Shown piece by piece: positions 23,326-37,385 of a stretch of 64,000 bases of DNA. Below the pieces are notes generated by a model. The model searched no databases. It had not been told where the DNA came from and saw only the letters and a program-made list of their open reading frames with translations. The translations under genes and the position numbers were made by a program. The stretch's first letter is position 1. Every line of letters begins with the position of its first letter. The stretch spans positions 158,543,750 through 158,607,749 of the forward strand of contig OX578135.1 in assembly GCA_951213105.1 (NCBI GenBank), given 5' to 3'. The DNA comes from Amaurobius ferox (taxonomy: Eukaryota; Arthropoda; Arachnida; Araneae; Amaurobiidae).

Positions 23326-25101
23326 CCAAATACCCGTCGAAAATCAACGGTCTCGCAATAAGCAATCCCTGAATAATGAAAGTTTTTTAATAATTCGCCT
23401 TTCACATTTATTCGACAAATCGAATATTTTGGTGTGCAGGAGAAAATATTCGGAAACTAAATTCGAGCATTTCTTCCTTTCGAATTATCTACCCTTACAC
23501 TACATTAAAGTCTATCTCATCCCGAGGCACTCCTATATTATTATTTCTCCTTTGGAACTTTTTTCTGTGAAGCACATCCATAAATGAACATTTTTGAAAA
23601 ACTCTGTCTTGTGTTTTTTATCAGATGATTGGCCCAAATACCAAATATCAAGCCTCTATCACATTTAAAAGGAAGCGTGCCTCATTTAATAGGAAAATCG
23701 AACATATTAATGTGCGCAACCCTTAAAGTAGCAAATATTGGAAATCTAAAATTTCACACTCTCTTCCTTTCAAACTATCTACCCGTACATCAAATTTGAA
23801 GTCGCTATCCTATCGAGAAGCATGTTTTTCTATCACTTCACCTTTCGAACGTTTTTCTGTGTAGCACCCGGTTAAAGAACATTTTTGTCAAACTGTATTC
23901 ATCTTTTGTTTTTTTTTTTCAAATGGTTAGCCCATATACTAAATTTCAAGTCTCTATCACATTGTAAAGGAGGCATTTTTCATTTGTTCGGTAAATCGAA
24001 CATTTTAGTGAGCGGAATCCCCTACAATAACAAATGTTGGAAAACTGAAATTGCACACTTTCTTCCTTTCCAACTTTTTAGCCGTACACTAAATTTGAAG
24101 TCTCTATCTCATCGCGAAGCATACTTTTCTAGCATTTCATCTTTCGAATGCTTTTGTGTGGAGTACCCATCCCCTTAACTATACATTTTTGAAAAACTCT
24201 ATTCTTTTTGTGACTTCTGTCAGATTATTTTCCCATATATCAAATATTAAGCCTCTATCACGTTTTAAAAGAGGCGTTTCTCCTTTATTCCGATAATCGA
24301 ACATTTTGGTGTGCGGCACCCCCTAAAGTAGAAAATATTGGTAAACTGAAATTTTACAATTTCTTCCTTTCAAACTACCTACCCTTATACCAAATTTGAT
24401 ATCTCTATCTCAATCCGAAGCAGGGTTATTTATCAATTCACTTTTCGAAGGTTTTACTCTGGAGCACCCCCTTAAACGAACATTTTTGAAAAACTATATT
24501 TGCCTTGGGTGTTTCCATCAAATGATTAGCCCATATACCGAATTTCAAGCCTCTATCAAATTTTAAAGGAGCGTTTTATCATTTATTCTGCAAATCGAAT
24601 ATTTTGGTGTGCAGCACCCCCTTAAGTAGAAAATATTGGAAATCTGAAATTGCACGCTTTCTTCCTTTCGAACGGTTTACCAATACACCAAATTTGAAGT
24701 CTCTATCTCATCGCAAAGCATTCTTTCCTATCATTTCACTTTTCGAACGTTTTGGTGTGCTGCACCCCCTTTAAGTAGAAAGTATTGGAAATCTGAAATT
24801 GCGCACTTTCTTCCTTTCGAGTGATTTACCCATATACCAAATTTGAAGTCTCTATCTCATCGCAAAGCATGCTTTCCCATCATTTCACTTTTCAAACGTT
24901 TTGGTGTGGGGCACCCCCTCTATAGAACGTTTTCGAAAAATTCGATTTTTCCAGGGGGGTTTTATCGAACCACCGAGCCGTGTACCAAATTGCAAGTCTC
25001 TATCTATTCGGGAAGTGCCTAAAAAAAGCGTGACAGACTGACAGACGGACAGACAGACGGACAGACAGACAGACGGACATTTGGCAATTAGTATATACTA
25101 G
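23326..25101 (+). repeat. Unit 11 (1776 bp), hybrid of units 7 and 8
   Basis: The head 'ccaaatacccgtcg' matches unit 7. From roughly 23600 on, the 12-T run, 'tcgaaggtttt' (24445) and 'agaaagtattgg' (24778) match unit 8 at a 5333-bp offset. Confidence 0.9.
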
Positions 25102-26880
25102 CCGAATACCCGTCGAAAATCAACGGTCTCGCAATAAGCAATCCCTGAATAATGAAAGTTTTTTAATAATTCGCCTTTCACATTTATTCGACAAATCGAA
25201 TATTTTGGTGTGCAGGAGAAAATATTCGGAAAATAAATTCGAGCATTTCTTCCTTTCGAATTATCTACCCTTACACTACATTAAAGTCTATCTCATCCCG
25301 AGGCACTCCTATATTATTATTTCTCCTTTGGAACTTTTTTCTGTGAAGCACATCCATAAATGAACATTTTTTAAAAACTCTGTTTGTCTTGTGTTTTTTA
25401 TCAGATGATTGGCCCAAATACCAAATATCAAGCCTCTATCACATTTAAAAGGAAGCGTGCCTCATTTAATAGGAAAATCGAACATATTAATGTGCGCAAC
25501 CCTTAAAGTAGCAAATATTGGAAATCTAAAATTTCACACTCTCTTCCTTTCAAACTATCTACCCGTACATCAAATTTGAAGTCGCTATCCTATCGAGAAG
25601 CATGTTTTTCTATCACTTCACCTTTCGAACGTTTTTCTGTGTAGCACCCGGTTAAAGAACATTTTTGTCAAACTGTATTCATCTTTGGTTTTTTTTGTCA
25701 AATGGTTAGCCCATATACTAAATTTCAAGTCACTATCACATTGTAAAGGAGGCATTTTTCATTTGTTCGGTAAATCGAACATTTTAGTGAGCGGAATCCC
25801 CTACAATAACAAATGTTGGAAAACTGAAATTGCACACTTTCTTCCTTTCCAACTTTTTAGCCGTACACTAAATTTGAAGTCTCTATCTCATCGCGAAGCA
25901 TACTTTTCTAGCATTTCATCTTTCGAATGCTTTTGTGTGGAGTACCCATCCCCTTAACTATACATTTTTGAAAAACTCTATTCTTTTTGTGACTTCTGTC
26001 AGATTATTTTCCCATATATCAAATATTAAGCCTCTATCACGTTTTAAAAGAGGCGTTTCTCCTTTATTCCGATAATCGAACATTTTGGTGTGCGGCACCC
26101 CCTAAAGTAGAAAATATTGGTAAACTGAAATTTTACAATTTCTTCCTTTCAAACTACCTACCCTTATACCAAATTTGATATCTCTATCTCAATCCGAAGC
26201 ATGGTTATTTATCAATTCACTTTTCGAACGTTTTACTCTGGAGCACCCCCTTAAACGAACATTTTTGAAAAACTATATTTGCCTTGGGTGTTTCCATCAA
26301 ATGATTAGCCCATATACCGAATTTCAAGCCTCTATCAAATTTTAAAGGAGCGTTTTATCATTTATTCTGCAAATCGAATATTTTGGTGTGCAGCACCCCC
26401 TTAAGTAGAAAATACTGGAAATCTGAAATTGCACGCTTTCTTCCTTTCGAACGGTTTACCAATACACCAAATTTGAAGTCTCTATCTCATCGCAAAGCAT
26501 TCTTTCCTATCATTTCACTTTTCGAACGTTTTGGTGTGCTGCACCCCCTTTAAGTAGAAAATATTGGAAATCTGAAATTGCGCACTTTCTTCCTTTCGAG
26601 TGATTTACCCATATACCAAATTTGAAGTCTCTATCTCATCGCAAAGCATGCTTTCCCATCATTTCACTTTTCAAAAGTTTTGGTGTGGGGCACCCCCTCT
26701 ATAGAACGTTTTCGAAAAATTCGATTTTTCCAGGGGGGTTTTATCGAACCACCGAGCCGTGTACCAAATTGCAAGTCTCTATCTATTCGGGAAGTGCCTA
26801 AAAAAAGCGTGACAGACTGACAGACGGACAGACAGACGGACAGACAGACAGACGGACATTTGGCAATTAGTATATACTAG
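25102..26880 (+). repeat. Unit 12 (1779 bp)
   Basis: Private markers 'cggaaaataaattc' (25227) and 'caagtcactatcac' (25726). It also has 'tttcaaaagttttgg' (26670), shared with unit 16. Confidence 0.9.
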
Positions 26881-28658
26881 CCGAATACCCGTCGAAAATC
26901 AACGGTCTCGCAATAAGCAATCCCTGAATAATGAAAGTTTTTTAATAATTCGCCTTTCACATTTATTCGACAAATCGAATATTTTGGTGTGCAGGAGAAA
27001 ATATTCGGAAACTAAATTCGAGCATTTCTTCCTTTCGAATTATCTACCCTTACACTACATTAAAGTCTATCTCATCCCGAGGCACTCCTATATTATTATT
27101 TCTCCTTTGGAACTTTTTTCTGTGAAGCACATCCATAAATGAACATTTTTTAAAAACTCTGTTTGTCTTGTGTTTTTTATCAGATGATTGGCCCAAATAC
27201 CAAATATCAAGCCTCTATCACATTTAAAAGGAAGCGTGCCTCATTTAATAGGAAAATCGAACATATTAATGTGCGCAACCCTTAAAGTAGCAAATATTGG
27301 AAATCTAAAATTTCACACTCTCTTCCTTTCAAACTATCTACCCGTACATCAAATTTGAAGTCGCTATCCTATCGAGAAGCATGTTTTTCTATCACTTCAC
27401 CTTTCGAACGTTTTTCTGTGTAGCACCCGGTTAAAGAACATTTTTGTCAAACTGTATTCATCTTTGGTTTTTTTTGTCAAATGGTTAGCCCATATACTAA
27501 ATTTCAAGTCTCTATCACATTGTAAAGGAGGCATTTTTCATTTGTTCGGTAAATCGAACATTTTAGTGAGCGGAATCCCCTACAATAACAAATGTTGGAA
27601 AACTGAAATTGCACACTTTCTTCCTTTCCAACTTTTTAGCCGTACACTAAATTTGAAGTCTCTATCTCATCGCGAAGCATACTTTTCTAGCATTTCATCT
27701 TTCGAATGCTTTTGTGTGGAGTACCCATCCCCTTAACTATACATTTTTGAAAAACTCTATTCTTTTTGTGACTTCTGTCAGATTATTTTCCCATATATCA
27801 AATATTAAGCCTCTATCACGTTTTAAAAGAGGCGTTTCTCCTTTATTCCGATAATCGAACATTTTGGTGTGCGGCACCCCCTAAAGTAGAAAATATTGGT
27901 AAACTGAAATTTTACAATTTCTTCCTTTCAAACTACCTACCCTTATACCAAATTTGATATCTCTATCTCAATCCGAAGCATGGTTATTTATCAATTCACT
28001 TTTCGAACGTTTTACTCTGGAGCACCCCCTTAAACGAACATTTTTGAAAAACTATATTTGCCTTGGGTGTTTCCATCAAATGATTAGCCCATATACCGAA
28101 TTTCAAGCCTCTATCAAATTTTAAAGGAGCGTTTTATCATTTATTCTGCAAATCGAATATTTTGGTGTGCAGCACCCCCTTAAGTAGAAAATACTGGAAA
28201 TCTGAAATTGCACGCTTTCTTCCTTTCGAACGGTTTACCAATACACCAAATTTGAAGTCTCTATCTCATCGCAAAGCATTCTTTCCTATCATTTCACTTT
28301 TCGAACGTTTTGGTGTGCTGCACCCCCTTTAAGTAGAAAATATTGGAAATCTGAAATTGCGCACTTTCTTCCTTTCGAGTGATTTACCCATATACCAAAT
28401 TTGAAGTCTCTATCTCATCGCAAAGCATGCTTTCCCATCATTTCACTTTTCAAACGTTTTGGTGTGGGGCACCCCCTCTATAGAACGTTTTCGAAAAATT
28501 CGATTTTCCAGGGGGGTTTTATCGAACCACCGAGCCGTGTACCAAATTGCAAGTCTCTATCTATTCGGGAAGTGCCTAAAAAAAGCGTGACAGACTGACA
28601 GACGGACAGACAGACGGACAGACAGACAGACGGACATTTGGCAATTAGTATATACTAG
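26881..28658 (+). repeat. Unit 13 (1778 bp)
   Basis: CGTCG-type head. One T is lost in 'cgattttccagg' (28500), which explains its length. Confidence 0.9.
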
Positions 28659-30288
28659 CCGAATACCCGTCGAAAATCAACGGTCTCGCAATAAGTAATC
28701 CCTGAATAATGAAAGTTTTTTAATAATTCGCCTTTCACATTTATTCGACAAATCGAATATTTTGGTGTGCAGGAGAAAATATTCGGAAACTAAATTCGAG
28801 CATTTCTTCCTTTCGAATTATCTACCCTTACACTACATTAAAGTCTATCTCATCCCGAGGCACTCCTATATTATTATTTCTCCTTTGGAACTTTTTTCTG
28901 TGAAGCACATCCATAAATGAACATTTTTTAAAAACTCTGTTTGTCTTGTGTTTTTTATCAGATGATTGGCCCAAATACCAAATATCAAGCCTCTATCACA
29001 TTTAAAAGGAAGCGTGCCTCATTTAATAGGAAAATCGAACATATTAATGTGCGCAACCCTTAAAGTAGCAAATATTGGAAATCTAAAATTTCACACTCTC
29101 TTCCTTTCAAACTATCTACCCGTACATCAAATTTGAAGTCGCTATCCTATCGAGAAGCATGTTTTTCTATCACTTCACCTTTCGAACGTTTTTCTGTGTA
29201 GCACCCGGTTAAAGAACATTTTTGTCAAACTGTATTCATCTTTGGTTTTTTTTGTCAAATGGTTAGCCCATATACTAAATTTCAAGTCTCTATCACATTG
29301 TAAAGGAGGCATTTTTCATTTGTTCGGTAAATCGAACATTTTAGTGAGCGGAATCCCCTACAATAACAAATGTTGGAAAACTGAAATTGCACACTTTCTT
29401 CCTTTCCAACTTTTTAGCCGTACACTAAATTTGAAGTCTCTATCTCATCGCGAAGCATACTTTTCTAGCATTTCATCTTTCGAATGCTTTTGTGTGGAGT
29501 ACCCATCCCCTTAACTATACATTTTTGAAAAACTCTATTCTTTTTGTGACTTCTGTCAGATTATTTTCCCATATATCAAATATTAAGCCTCTATCACGTT
29601 TTAAAAGAGGCGTTTCTCCTTTATTCCGATAATCGAACATTTTGGTGTGCGGCACCCCCTAAAGTAGAAAATATTGGTAAACTGAAATTTTACAATTTCT
29701 TCCTTTCAAACTACCTACCCTTATACCAAATTTGATATCTCTATCTCAATCCGAAGCATGGTTATTTATCAATTCACTTTTCGAACGTTTTACTCTGGAG
29801 CACCCCCTTAAACGAACATTTTTGAAAAACTATATTTGCCTTGGGTGTTTCCATCAAATGATTAGCCCATATACCGAATTTCAAGCCTCTATCAAATTTT
29901 AAAGGAGCGTTTTATCATTTATTCTGCAAATCGAATATTTTGGTGTGCAGCACCCCCTTAAGTAGAAAATACTGGAAATCCGAAATTGCACGCTTTCTTC
30001 CTTTCGAACGGTTTACCAATACACCAAATTTGAAGTCTCTATCTCATCGCAAAGCATTCTTTCCTATCATTTCACTTTTCAAACGTTTTGGTGTGGGGCA
30101 CCCCCTCTATAGAACGTTTTCGAAAAATTCGATTTTTCCAGGGGGTTTTTATCGAACCACCGAGCCGTGTACCAAATTGCAAGTCTCTATCTATTCGGGA
30201 AGTGCCTAAAAAAAGCGTGACAGACTGACAGACGGACAGACAGACGGACAGACAGACAGACGGACATTTGGCAATTAGTATATACTAG
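28659..30288 (+). repeat. Unit 14 (1630 bp), one monomer deleted
   Basis: Exactly 149 bp short of the mode. The two adjacent B monomers are fused: the 'gcattctttcctatcat' end of the first runs straight into 'aaacgttttggtgtgggg' (about 30080). Private changes 'aataagtaatccc' (28690) and 'aatccgaaattg' (29977). Confidence 0.92.
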
Positions 30289-32055
30289 CCGAATACCCGT
30301 CGAAAATCAACGGTCTCGCAATAAGCAATCCCTGAATAATGAAAGTTTTTTAATAATTCGCCTTTCACATTTATTCGACAAATCGAATATTTTGGTGTGC
30401 AGGAGAAAATATTCGGAAACTAAATTCGAGCATTTCTTCCTTTCGAATTATCTACCCTTACACTACATTAAAGTCTATCTCATCCCGAGGCACTCCTATA
30501 TTATTATTTCTCCTTTGGAACTTTTTTCTGTGAAGCACATCCATAAATGAACATTTTTTAAAAACTCTGTTTGTCTTGTGTTTTTTATCAGATGATTGGC
30601 CCAAATACCAAATATCAAGCCTCTATCACATTTAAAAGGAAGCGTGCCTCATTTAATAGGAAAATCGAACATATTAATGTGCGCAACCCTTAAAGTAGCA
30701 AATATTGGAAATCTAAAATTTCACACTCTCTTCCTTTCAAACTATCTACCCGTACATCAAATTTGAAGTCGCTATCCTATCGAGAAGCATGTTTTTCTAT
30801 CACTTCACCTTTCGAACTTTTTTCTGTGTAGCACCCGGTTAAAGAACATTTTTGTCAAACTGTATTCATCTTTGGTTTTTTTTGTCAAATGGTTAGCCCA
30901 TATACTAAATTTCAAGTCTCTATCACATTGTAAAGGAGGCATTTTTCATTTGTTCGGTAAATCGAACATTTTAGTGAGCGGAATCCCCTACAATAACAAA
31001 TGTTGGAAAACTGAAATTGCACACTTTCTTCCTTTCCAACTTTTTAGCCGTACACTAAATTTGAAGTCTCTATCTCATCGCGAAGCATACTTTTCTAGCA
31101 TTTCATCTTTCGAATGCTTTTGTGTGGAGTACCCATCCCCTTAACTATACATTTTTGAAAAACTCTATTCTTTTTGTGACTTCTGTCAGATTATTTTCCC
31201 ATATATCAAATATTAAGCCTCTATCACGTTTTAAAAGAGGCGTTTCTCCTTTATTCCGATAATCGAACATTTTGGTGTGCGGCACCCCCTAAAGTAGAAA
31301 ATATTGGTAAACTGAAATTTTACAATTTCTTCCTTTCAAACTACCTACCCTTATACCAAATTTGATATCTCTATCTCAATCCGAAGCATGGTTATTTATC
31401 AATTCACTTTTCGAACGTTTTACTCTGGAGCACCCCCTTAAACGAACATTTTTGAAAAACTATATTTGCCTTGGGTGTTTCCATCAAATGATTAGCCCAT
31501 ATACCGAATTTCAAGCCTCTATCAAATTTTAAAGGAGCGTTTTATCATTTATTCTGCAAATCGAATAATTTGGTGTGCAGCACCCCCTTAAGTAGAAAAT
31601 ATTGGAAATCTGAAATTGCACGCTTTCTTCCTTTCGAACGGTTTACCAATACACCAAATTTGAAGTCTCTATCTCATCGCAAAGCATTCTTTCCTATCAT
31701 TTCACTTTTCGAAAGTTTTGGTGTGCTGCACCCCCTTTAAGTAGAAAATATTGGAAATCTGAAATTGCGCACTTTCTTCCTTTCGAGTGATTTACCCATA
31801 TACCAAATTTGAAGTCTCTATCTCATCGCAAAGCATGCTTTCCCATCATTTCACTTTTCGAACGTTTTGGTGTGGGGCACCCCCTCTATAGAACGTTTTC
31901 GAAAATTTCGATTTTTCCAGGGGGGTTTTATCGAACCACCGAGCCGTGTACCAAATTGCAAGTCTCTATCTATTCGGGAAGTGCCTAAAAAAAGCGTGAC
32001 AGACTGACAGACGGACAGACAGACAGACGGACACTTGGCAATTAGTATATACTAG
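30289..32055 (+). repeat. Unit 15 (1767 bp)
   Basis: The GACA tail is 12 bp shorter. Private changes 'tcgaacttttttctg' (30813) and 'cgaataatttgg' (31562). 'cgaaagttttgg' (31710) is shared with units 9, 18, 19 and 33. Confidence 0.9.
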
Positions 32056-33829
32056 CCGAATACCCGTTGAAAATCAACGGTCTCGCAATAAGCAATCACT
32101 GAATAATGAAAATTTTTTAATAATTCGCCTTTCACATTTATTCGACAAATCGAATATTTTGGTGTGCAGGAGAAAATATTCGGAAACTAAATTCGAGCAT
32201 TTCTTCCTTTCGAATTATCTACCCTTACACTACATTAATGTCTATCTCATCCCGAGGCACTCCTATATTATTATTTCTCCTTTGGAACTTTTTTCTGTGA
32301 AGCACATCCATAAATGAACATTTTTGAAAAACTCTGTCTTGTGTTTTTTATCAGATGATTGGCCCAAATACCAAATATCAAGCCTCTATCACATTTAAAA
32401 GGAAGCGTGCCTCATTTAATAGGAAAATCGAACATATTAATGTGCGCAACCCTTAAAGTAGCAAATATTGGAAATCTAAAATTTCACACTCTCTTCCTTT
32501 CAAACTATCTACCCGTACATCAAATTTGAAGTCGCTATCCTATCGAGAAGCATGTTTTTCTATCACTTCACCTTTCGAACGTTTTTCTGTGTAGCACCCG
32601 GTTAAAGAACATTTTTGTCAAACTGTATTCATCTTTTGTTTTTTTTGTCAAATGGTTAGCCCATATACTAAATTTCAAGTCTCTATCACATTGTAAAGGA
32701 GGCATTTTTCATTTGTTCGGTAAATCGAACATTTTAGTGAGCGGAATCCCCTACAATAACAAATGTTGGAAAACTGAAATTGCACACTTTCTTCCTTTCC
32801 AACTTTTTAGCCGTACACTAAATTTGAAGTCTCTATCTCATCGCGAAGCATACTTTTCTAGCATTTCATCTTTCGAATGCTTTTGTGTGGAGTACCCATC
32901 CCCTTAACTATACATTTTTGAAAAACTCTATTCTTTTTGTGACTTCTGTCAGATTATTTTCCCATATATCAAATATTAAGCCTCTATCACGTTTAAAAAG
33001 AGGCGTTTCTCCTTTATTCCGATAATCGAACATTTTGGTGTGCGGCACCCCCTAAAGTAGAAAATATTGGTAAACTGAAATTTTACAATTTCTTCCTTTC
33101 AAACTACCTACCCTTATACCAAATTTGATATCTCTATCTCAATCCGAAGCAGGGTTATTTATCAATTCACTTTTCGACCGTTTTACTCTGGAGCACCCCC
33201 TTAAACGAAAATTTTTGAAAAACTATATTTGCCTTGGGTGTTTCCATCAAATGATTAGCCCATATACCGAATTTCAAGCCTCTATCAAATTTTAAAGGAG
33301 CGTTTTATCATTTATTCTGCAAATCGAATATTTTGGTGTGCAGCACCCCCTTAAGTAGAAAATACTGGAAATCTGAAATTGCACACTTTCTTCCTTTCGA
33401 ACGGTTTACCAATACACCAAATTTGAAGTCTCTATCTCATCGCAAAGCATTCTTTCCTATCATTTCACTTTTCGATCGTTTTGGTGTGCTGCACCCCCTT
33501 TAAGTAGAAAATATTGGAAATCTGAAATTGCGCACTTTCTTCCTTTCGAGTGATTTACCCATATACCAAATTTGAAGTCTCTATCTCATCGCAAAGCATG
33601 CTTTCCCATCATTTCACTTTTCAAAAGTTTTGGTGTGGGGCACCCCCTCTATAGAACGTTTTCGAAAAATTCGATTTTTCCAGGGGGGTTTTATCGAACC
33701 ACCGAGCCGTGTACCAAATTGCAAGTCTCTATCTATTCGGGAAGTGCCTAAAAAAGCGTGACAGACTGACAGACGGACAGACAGACGGACAGACAGACAG
33801 ACGGACATTTGGCAATTAGTATATACTAG
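32056..33829 (+). repeat. Unit 16 (1774 bp)
   Basis: Markers: 'aatcactgaata' (32094), 'attaatgtcta' (32235), 'tttcgaccgtttt' with 'cgaaaatttttg' (about 33173-33216), and 'tcgatcgttttgg' (33473). One A is missing in the tail 'cctaaaaaagcg'. Confidence 0.9.
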
Positions 33830-35608
33830 CCGAATACCCGTCGAAAATCAACGGTCTCGCAATAAGCAATCCCTGAATAATGAAAGTTTTTTAATAATTC
33901 GCCTTTCACATTTATTCGACAAATCGAATATTTTGGTGTGCAGGAGAAAATATTCGGAAACTAAATTCGAGCATTTCTTCCTTTCGAATTATCTACCCTT
34001 ACACTACATTAAAGTCTATCTCATCCCGAGGCACTCCTATATTATTATTTCTCCTTTGGAACTTTTTTCTGTGAAGCACATCCATAAATGAACATTTTTT
34101 AAAAACTCTGTTTGTCTTGTGTTTTTTATCAGATGATTGGCCCAAATACCAAATATCAAGCCTCTATCACATTTAAAAGGAAGCGTGCCTCATTTAATAG
34201 GAAAATCGAACATATTAATGTGCGCAACCCTTAAAGTAGCAAATATTGGAAATCTAAAATTTCACACTCTCTTCCTTTCAAACTATCAACCCGTACATCA
34301 AATTTGAAGTCGCTATCCTATCGAGAAGCATGTTTTTCTATCACTTCACCTTTCGAACGTTTTTCTGTGTAGCACCCGGTTAAAGAACATTTTTGTCAAA
34401 CTGTATTCATCTTTGGTTTTTTTTGTCAAATGGTTAGCCCATATACTAAATTTCAAGTCTCTATCACATTGTAAAGGAGGCATTTTTCATTTGTTCGGTA
34501 AATCGAACATTTTAGTGAGCGGAATCCCCTACAATAACAAATGTTAGAAAACTGAAATTGCAGACTTTCTTCCTTTCCAACTTTTTAGCCGTACACTAAA
34601 TTTGAAGTCTCTATCTCATCGCGAAGCATACTTTTCTAGCATTTCATCTTTCGAATGCTTTTGTGTGGAGTACCCATCCCCTTAACTATACATTTTTGAA
34701 AAACTCTATTCTTTTTGTGACTTCTGTCAGATTATTTTCCCATATATCAAATATTAAGCCTCTATCACGTTTTAAAAGAGGCGTTTCTCCTTTATTCCGA
34801 TAATCGAACATTTTGGTGTGCGGCACCCCCTACAGTAGAAAATATTGGTAAACTGAAATTTTACAATTTCTTCCTTTCAAACTACCTACCCTTATACCAA
34901 ATTTTATATCTCTATCTCAATCCGAAGCATGGTTATTTATCAATTCACTTTTCGAACGTTTTACTCTGGAGCACCCCCTTAAACGAACATTTTTGAAAAA
35001 CTATATTTGCCTTGGGTGTTTCCATCAAATGATTAGCCCATATACCAAATTTCAAGCCTCTATCAAATTTTAAAGGAGCGTTTTATCATTTATTCTGCAA
35101 ATCGAATATTTTGGTGTGCAGCACCCCCTTAAGTAGAAAATATTGGAAATCTGAAATTGCACGCTTTCTTCCTTTCGAACGGTTTACCAATACACCAAAT
35201 TTGAAGTCTCTATCTCATCGCAAAGCATTCTTTCCTATCATTTCACTTTTCGAACGTTTTGGTGTGCTGCACCCCCTTTAAGTAGAAAATATTGGAAATC
35301 TGAAATTGCGCACTTTCTTCCTTTCGAGTGATTTACCCATATACCAAATTTGAAGTCTCTATCTCATCGCAAAGCATGCTTTCCCATCATTTCACTTTTC
35401 GAACGTTTTGGTGTGGGGCACCCCCTCTATAGAACGTTTTCGAAAATTTCGATTTTTCCAGGGGGGTTTTATCGAACCACCGAGCCGTGTACCAAATTGC
35501 AAGTCTCTATCTATTCGGGAAGTGCCTAAAAAAAGCGTGACAGACTGACAGACGGACAGACAGACGGACAGACAGACAGACGGACACTTGGCAATTAGTA
35601 TATACTAG
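33830..35608 (+). repeat. Unit 17 (1779 bp), most private changes
   Basis: Unusually rich in private substitutions: 'actatcaacccg' (34284), 'tgttagaaaac' (34543), 'ttgcagactttc' (34559), 'cccctacagtag' (34828), 'aattttatatctc' (34901) and 'ataccaaatttcaagcc' (35042). Confidence 0.9.
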
Positions 35609-37385
35609 CCGAATACCCGTTGAAAATCAACGGTCTCGCAATAAGCAATCCCTGAATAATGAAAATTTTTTAATAATTCGCCTTTCACATTTATTCGACA
35701 AATCGAATATTTTGGTGTGCAGGAGAAAATATTCGGAAACTAAATTCGAGCATTTCTTCCTTTCGAATTATCTACCCTTACACTACATTAAAGTCTATCT
35801 CATCCCGAGGCACTCCTATATTATTATTTCTCCTTTGGAACTTTTTTCTGTGAAGCACATCCATAAATGAACATTTTTGAAAAACTCTGTCTTGTGTTTT
35901 TTATCAGATGATTGGCCCAAATACCAAATATCAAGCCTCTATCACATTTAAAAGGAAGCGTGCCTCATTTAATAGGAAAATCGAACATATTAATGTGCGC
36001 AACCCTTAAAGTAGCAAATATTGGAAATCTAAAATTTCACACTCTCTTCCTTTCAAACTATCTACGCGTACATCAAATTTGAAGTCGCTATCCTATCGAG
36101 AAGCATGTTTTTCTATCACTTCACCTTTCGAACGTTTTTCTGTGTAGCACCCGGTTAAAGAACATTTTTGTCAAACTGTATTCATCTTTGGTTTTTTTTT
36201 TGTCAAATGGTTAGCCCATATACTAAATTTCAAGTCTCTATCACATTGTAAAGGAGGCATTTTTCATTTGTTCGGTAAATCGAACATTTTAGTGAGCGGA
36301 ATCCCCTACAATAACAAATGTTGGAAAACTGAAATTGCACACTTTCTTCCTTTCCAACTTTTTAGCCGTACACTAAATTTGAAGTCTCTATCTCATCGCG
36401 AAGCATACTTTTCTAGCATTTCATCTTTCGAATGCTTTTGTGTGGAGTACCCATCCCCTTAACTATACATTTTTGAAAAACTCTATTCTTTTTGTGACTT
36501 CTGTCAGATTATTTTCCCATATATCAAATATTAAGCCTCTATCACGTTTTAAAAGAGGCGTTTCTCCTTTATTCCGATAATCGAACATTTTGGTGTGCGG
36601 CACCCCCTAAAGTAGAAAATATTGGTAAACTGAAATTTTACAATTTCTTCCTTTCAAACTGCCTACCCTTATACCAAATTTGATATCTCTATCTCAATCC
36701 GAAGCAGGGTTATTTATCAATTCACTTTTCGACCGTTTTACTCTGGAGCACCCCCTTAAACGAAAATTTTTGAAAAACTATATTTGCCTTGGGTGTTTCC
36801 ATCAAATGATTAGCCCATATACCGAATTTCAAGCCTCTATCAAATTTTAAAGGAGCGTTTTATCATTTATTCTGCAAATCGAATATTTTGGTGTGCAGCA
36901 CCCCCTTAAGTAGAAAATATTGGAAATCTGAAATTGCACGCTTTCTTCCTTTCGAACGGTTTACCAATACACCAAATTTGAAGTCTCTATATCATCGCAA
37001 AGCATTCTTTCCTATCATTTCACTTTTCGAAAGTTTTGGTGTGCTGCACCCCCTTTAAGTAGAAAATATTGGAAATCTGAAATTGCGCACTTTCTTCCTT
37101 TCGAGTGATTTACCCATATACCAAATTTGAAGTCTCTATCTCATCGCAAAGCATGCTTTCCCATCATTTCACTTTTCGAACGTTTTGGTGTGGGGCACCC
37201 CCTCTATAGAACGTTTTCGAAAATTTCGATTTTTCCAGGGGGGTTTTATCGAACCACCGAGCCGTGTACCAAATTGCAAGTCTCTATCTATTCGGGAAGT
37301 GCCTAAAAAAAGCGTGACAGACAGACAGACGGACAGACAGACGGACAGACAGACAGACGGACATTTGGCAATTAGTATATACTAG
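35609..37385 (+). repeat. Unit 18 (1777 bp)
   Basis: Private 'tctacgcgtac' (36061), two extra T in the poly-T run (36191) and 'aactgcctaccc' (36658). The right half shares 'tctatatcatcgc' (36987) and a 'gacagacagacag' tail start with unit 19. Confidence 0.9.

Noticed and set aside
33614..33808. Minus-strand 64-codon frame through the GACA tail
   Set aside because: The (TGTC)n repeat encodes a Ser/Val/Cys/Leu/Arg run in any open frame. It exists because one A is missing in the tail of unit 16.
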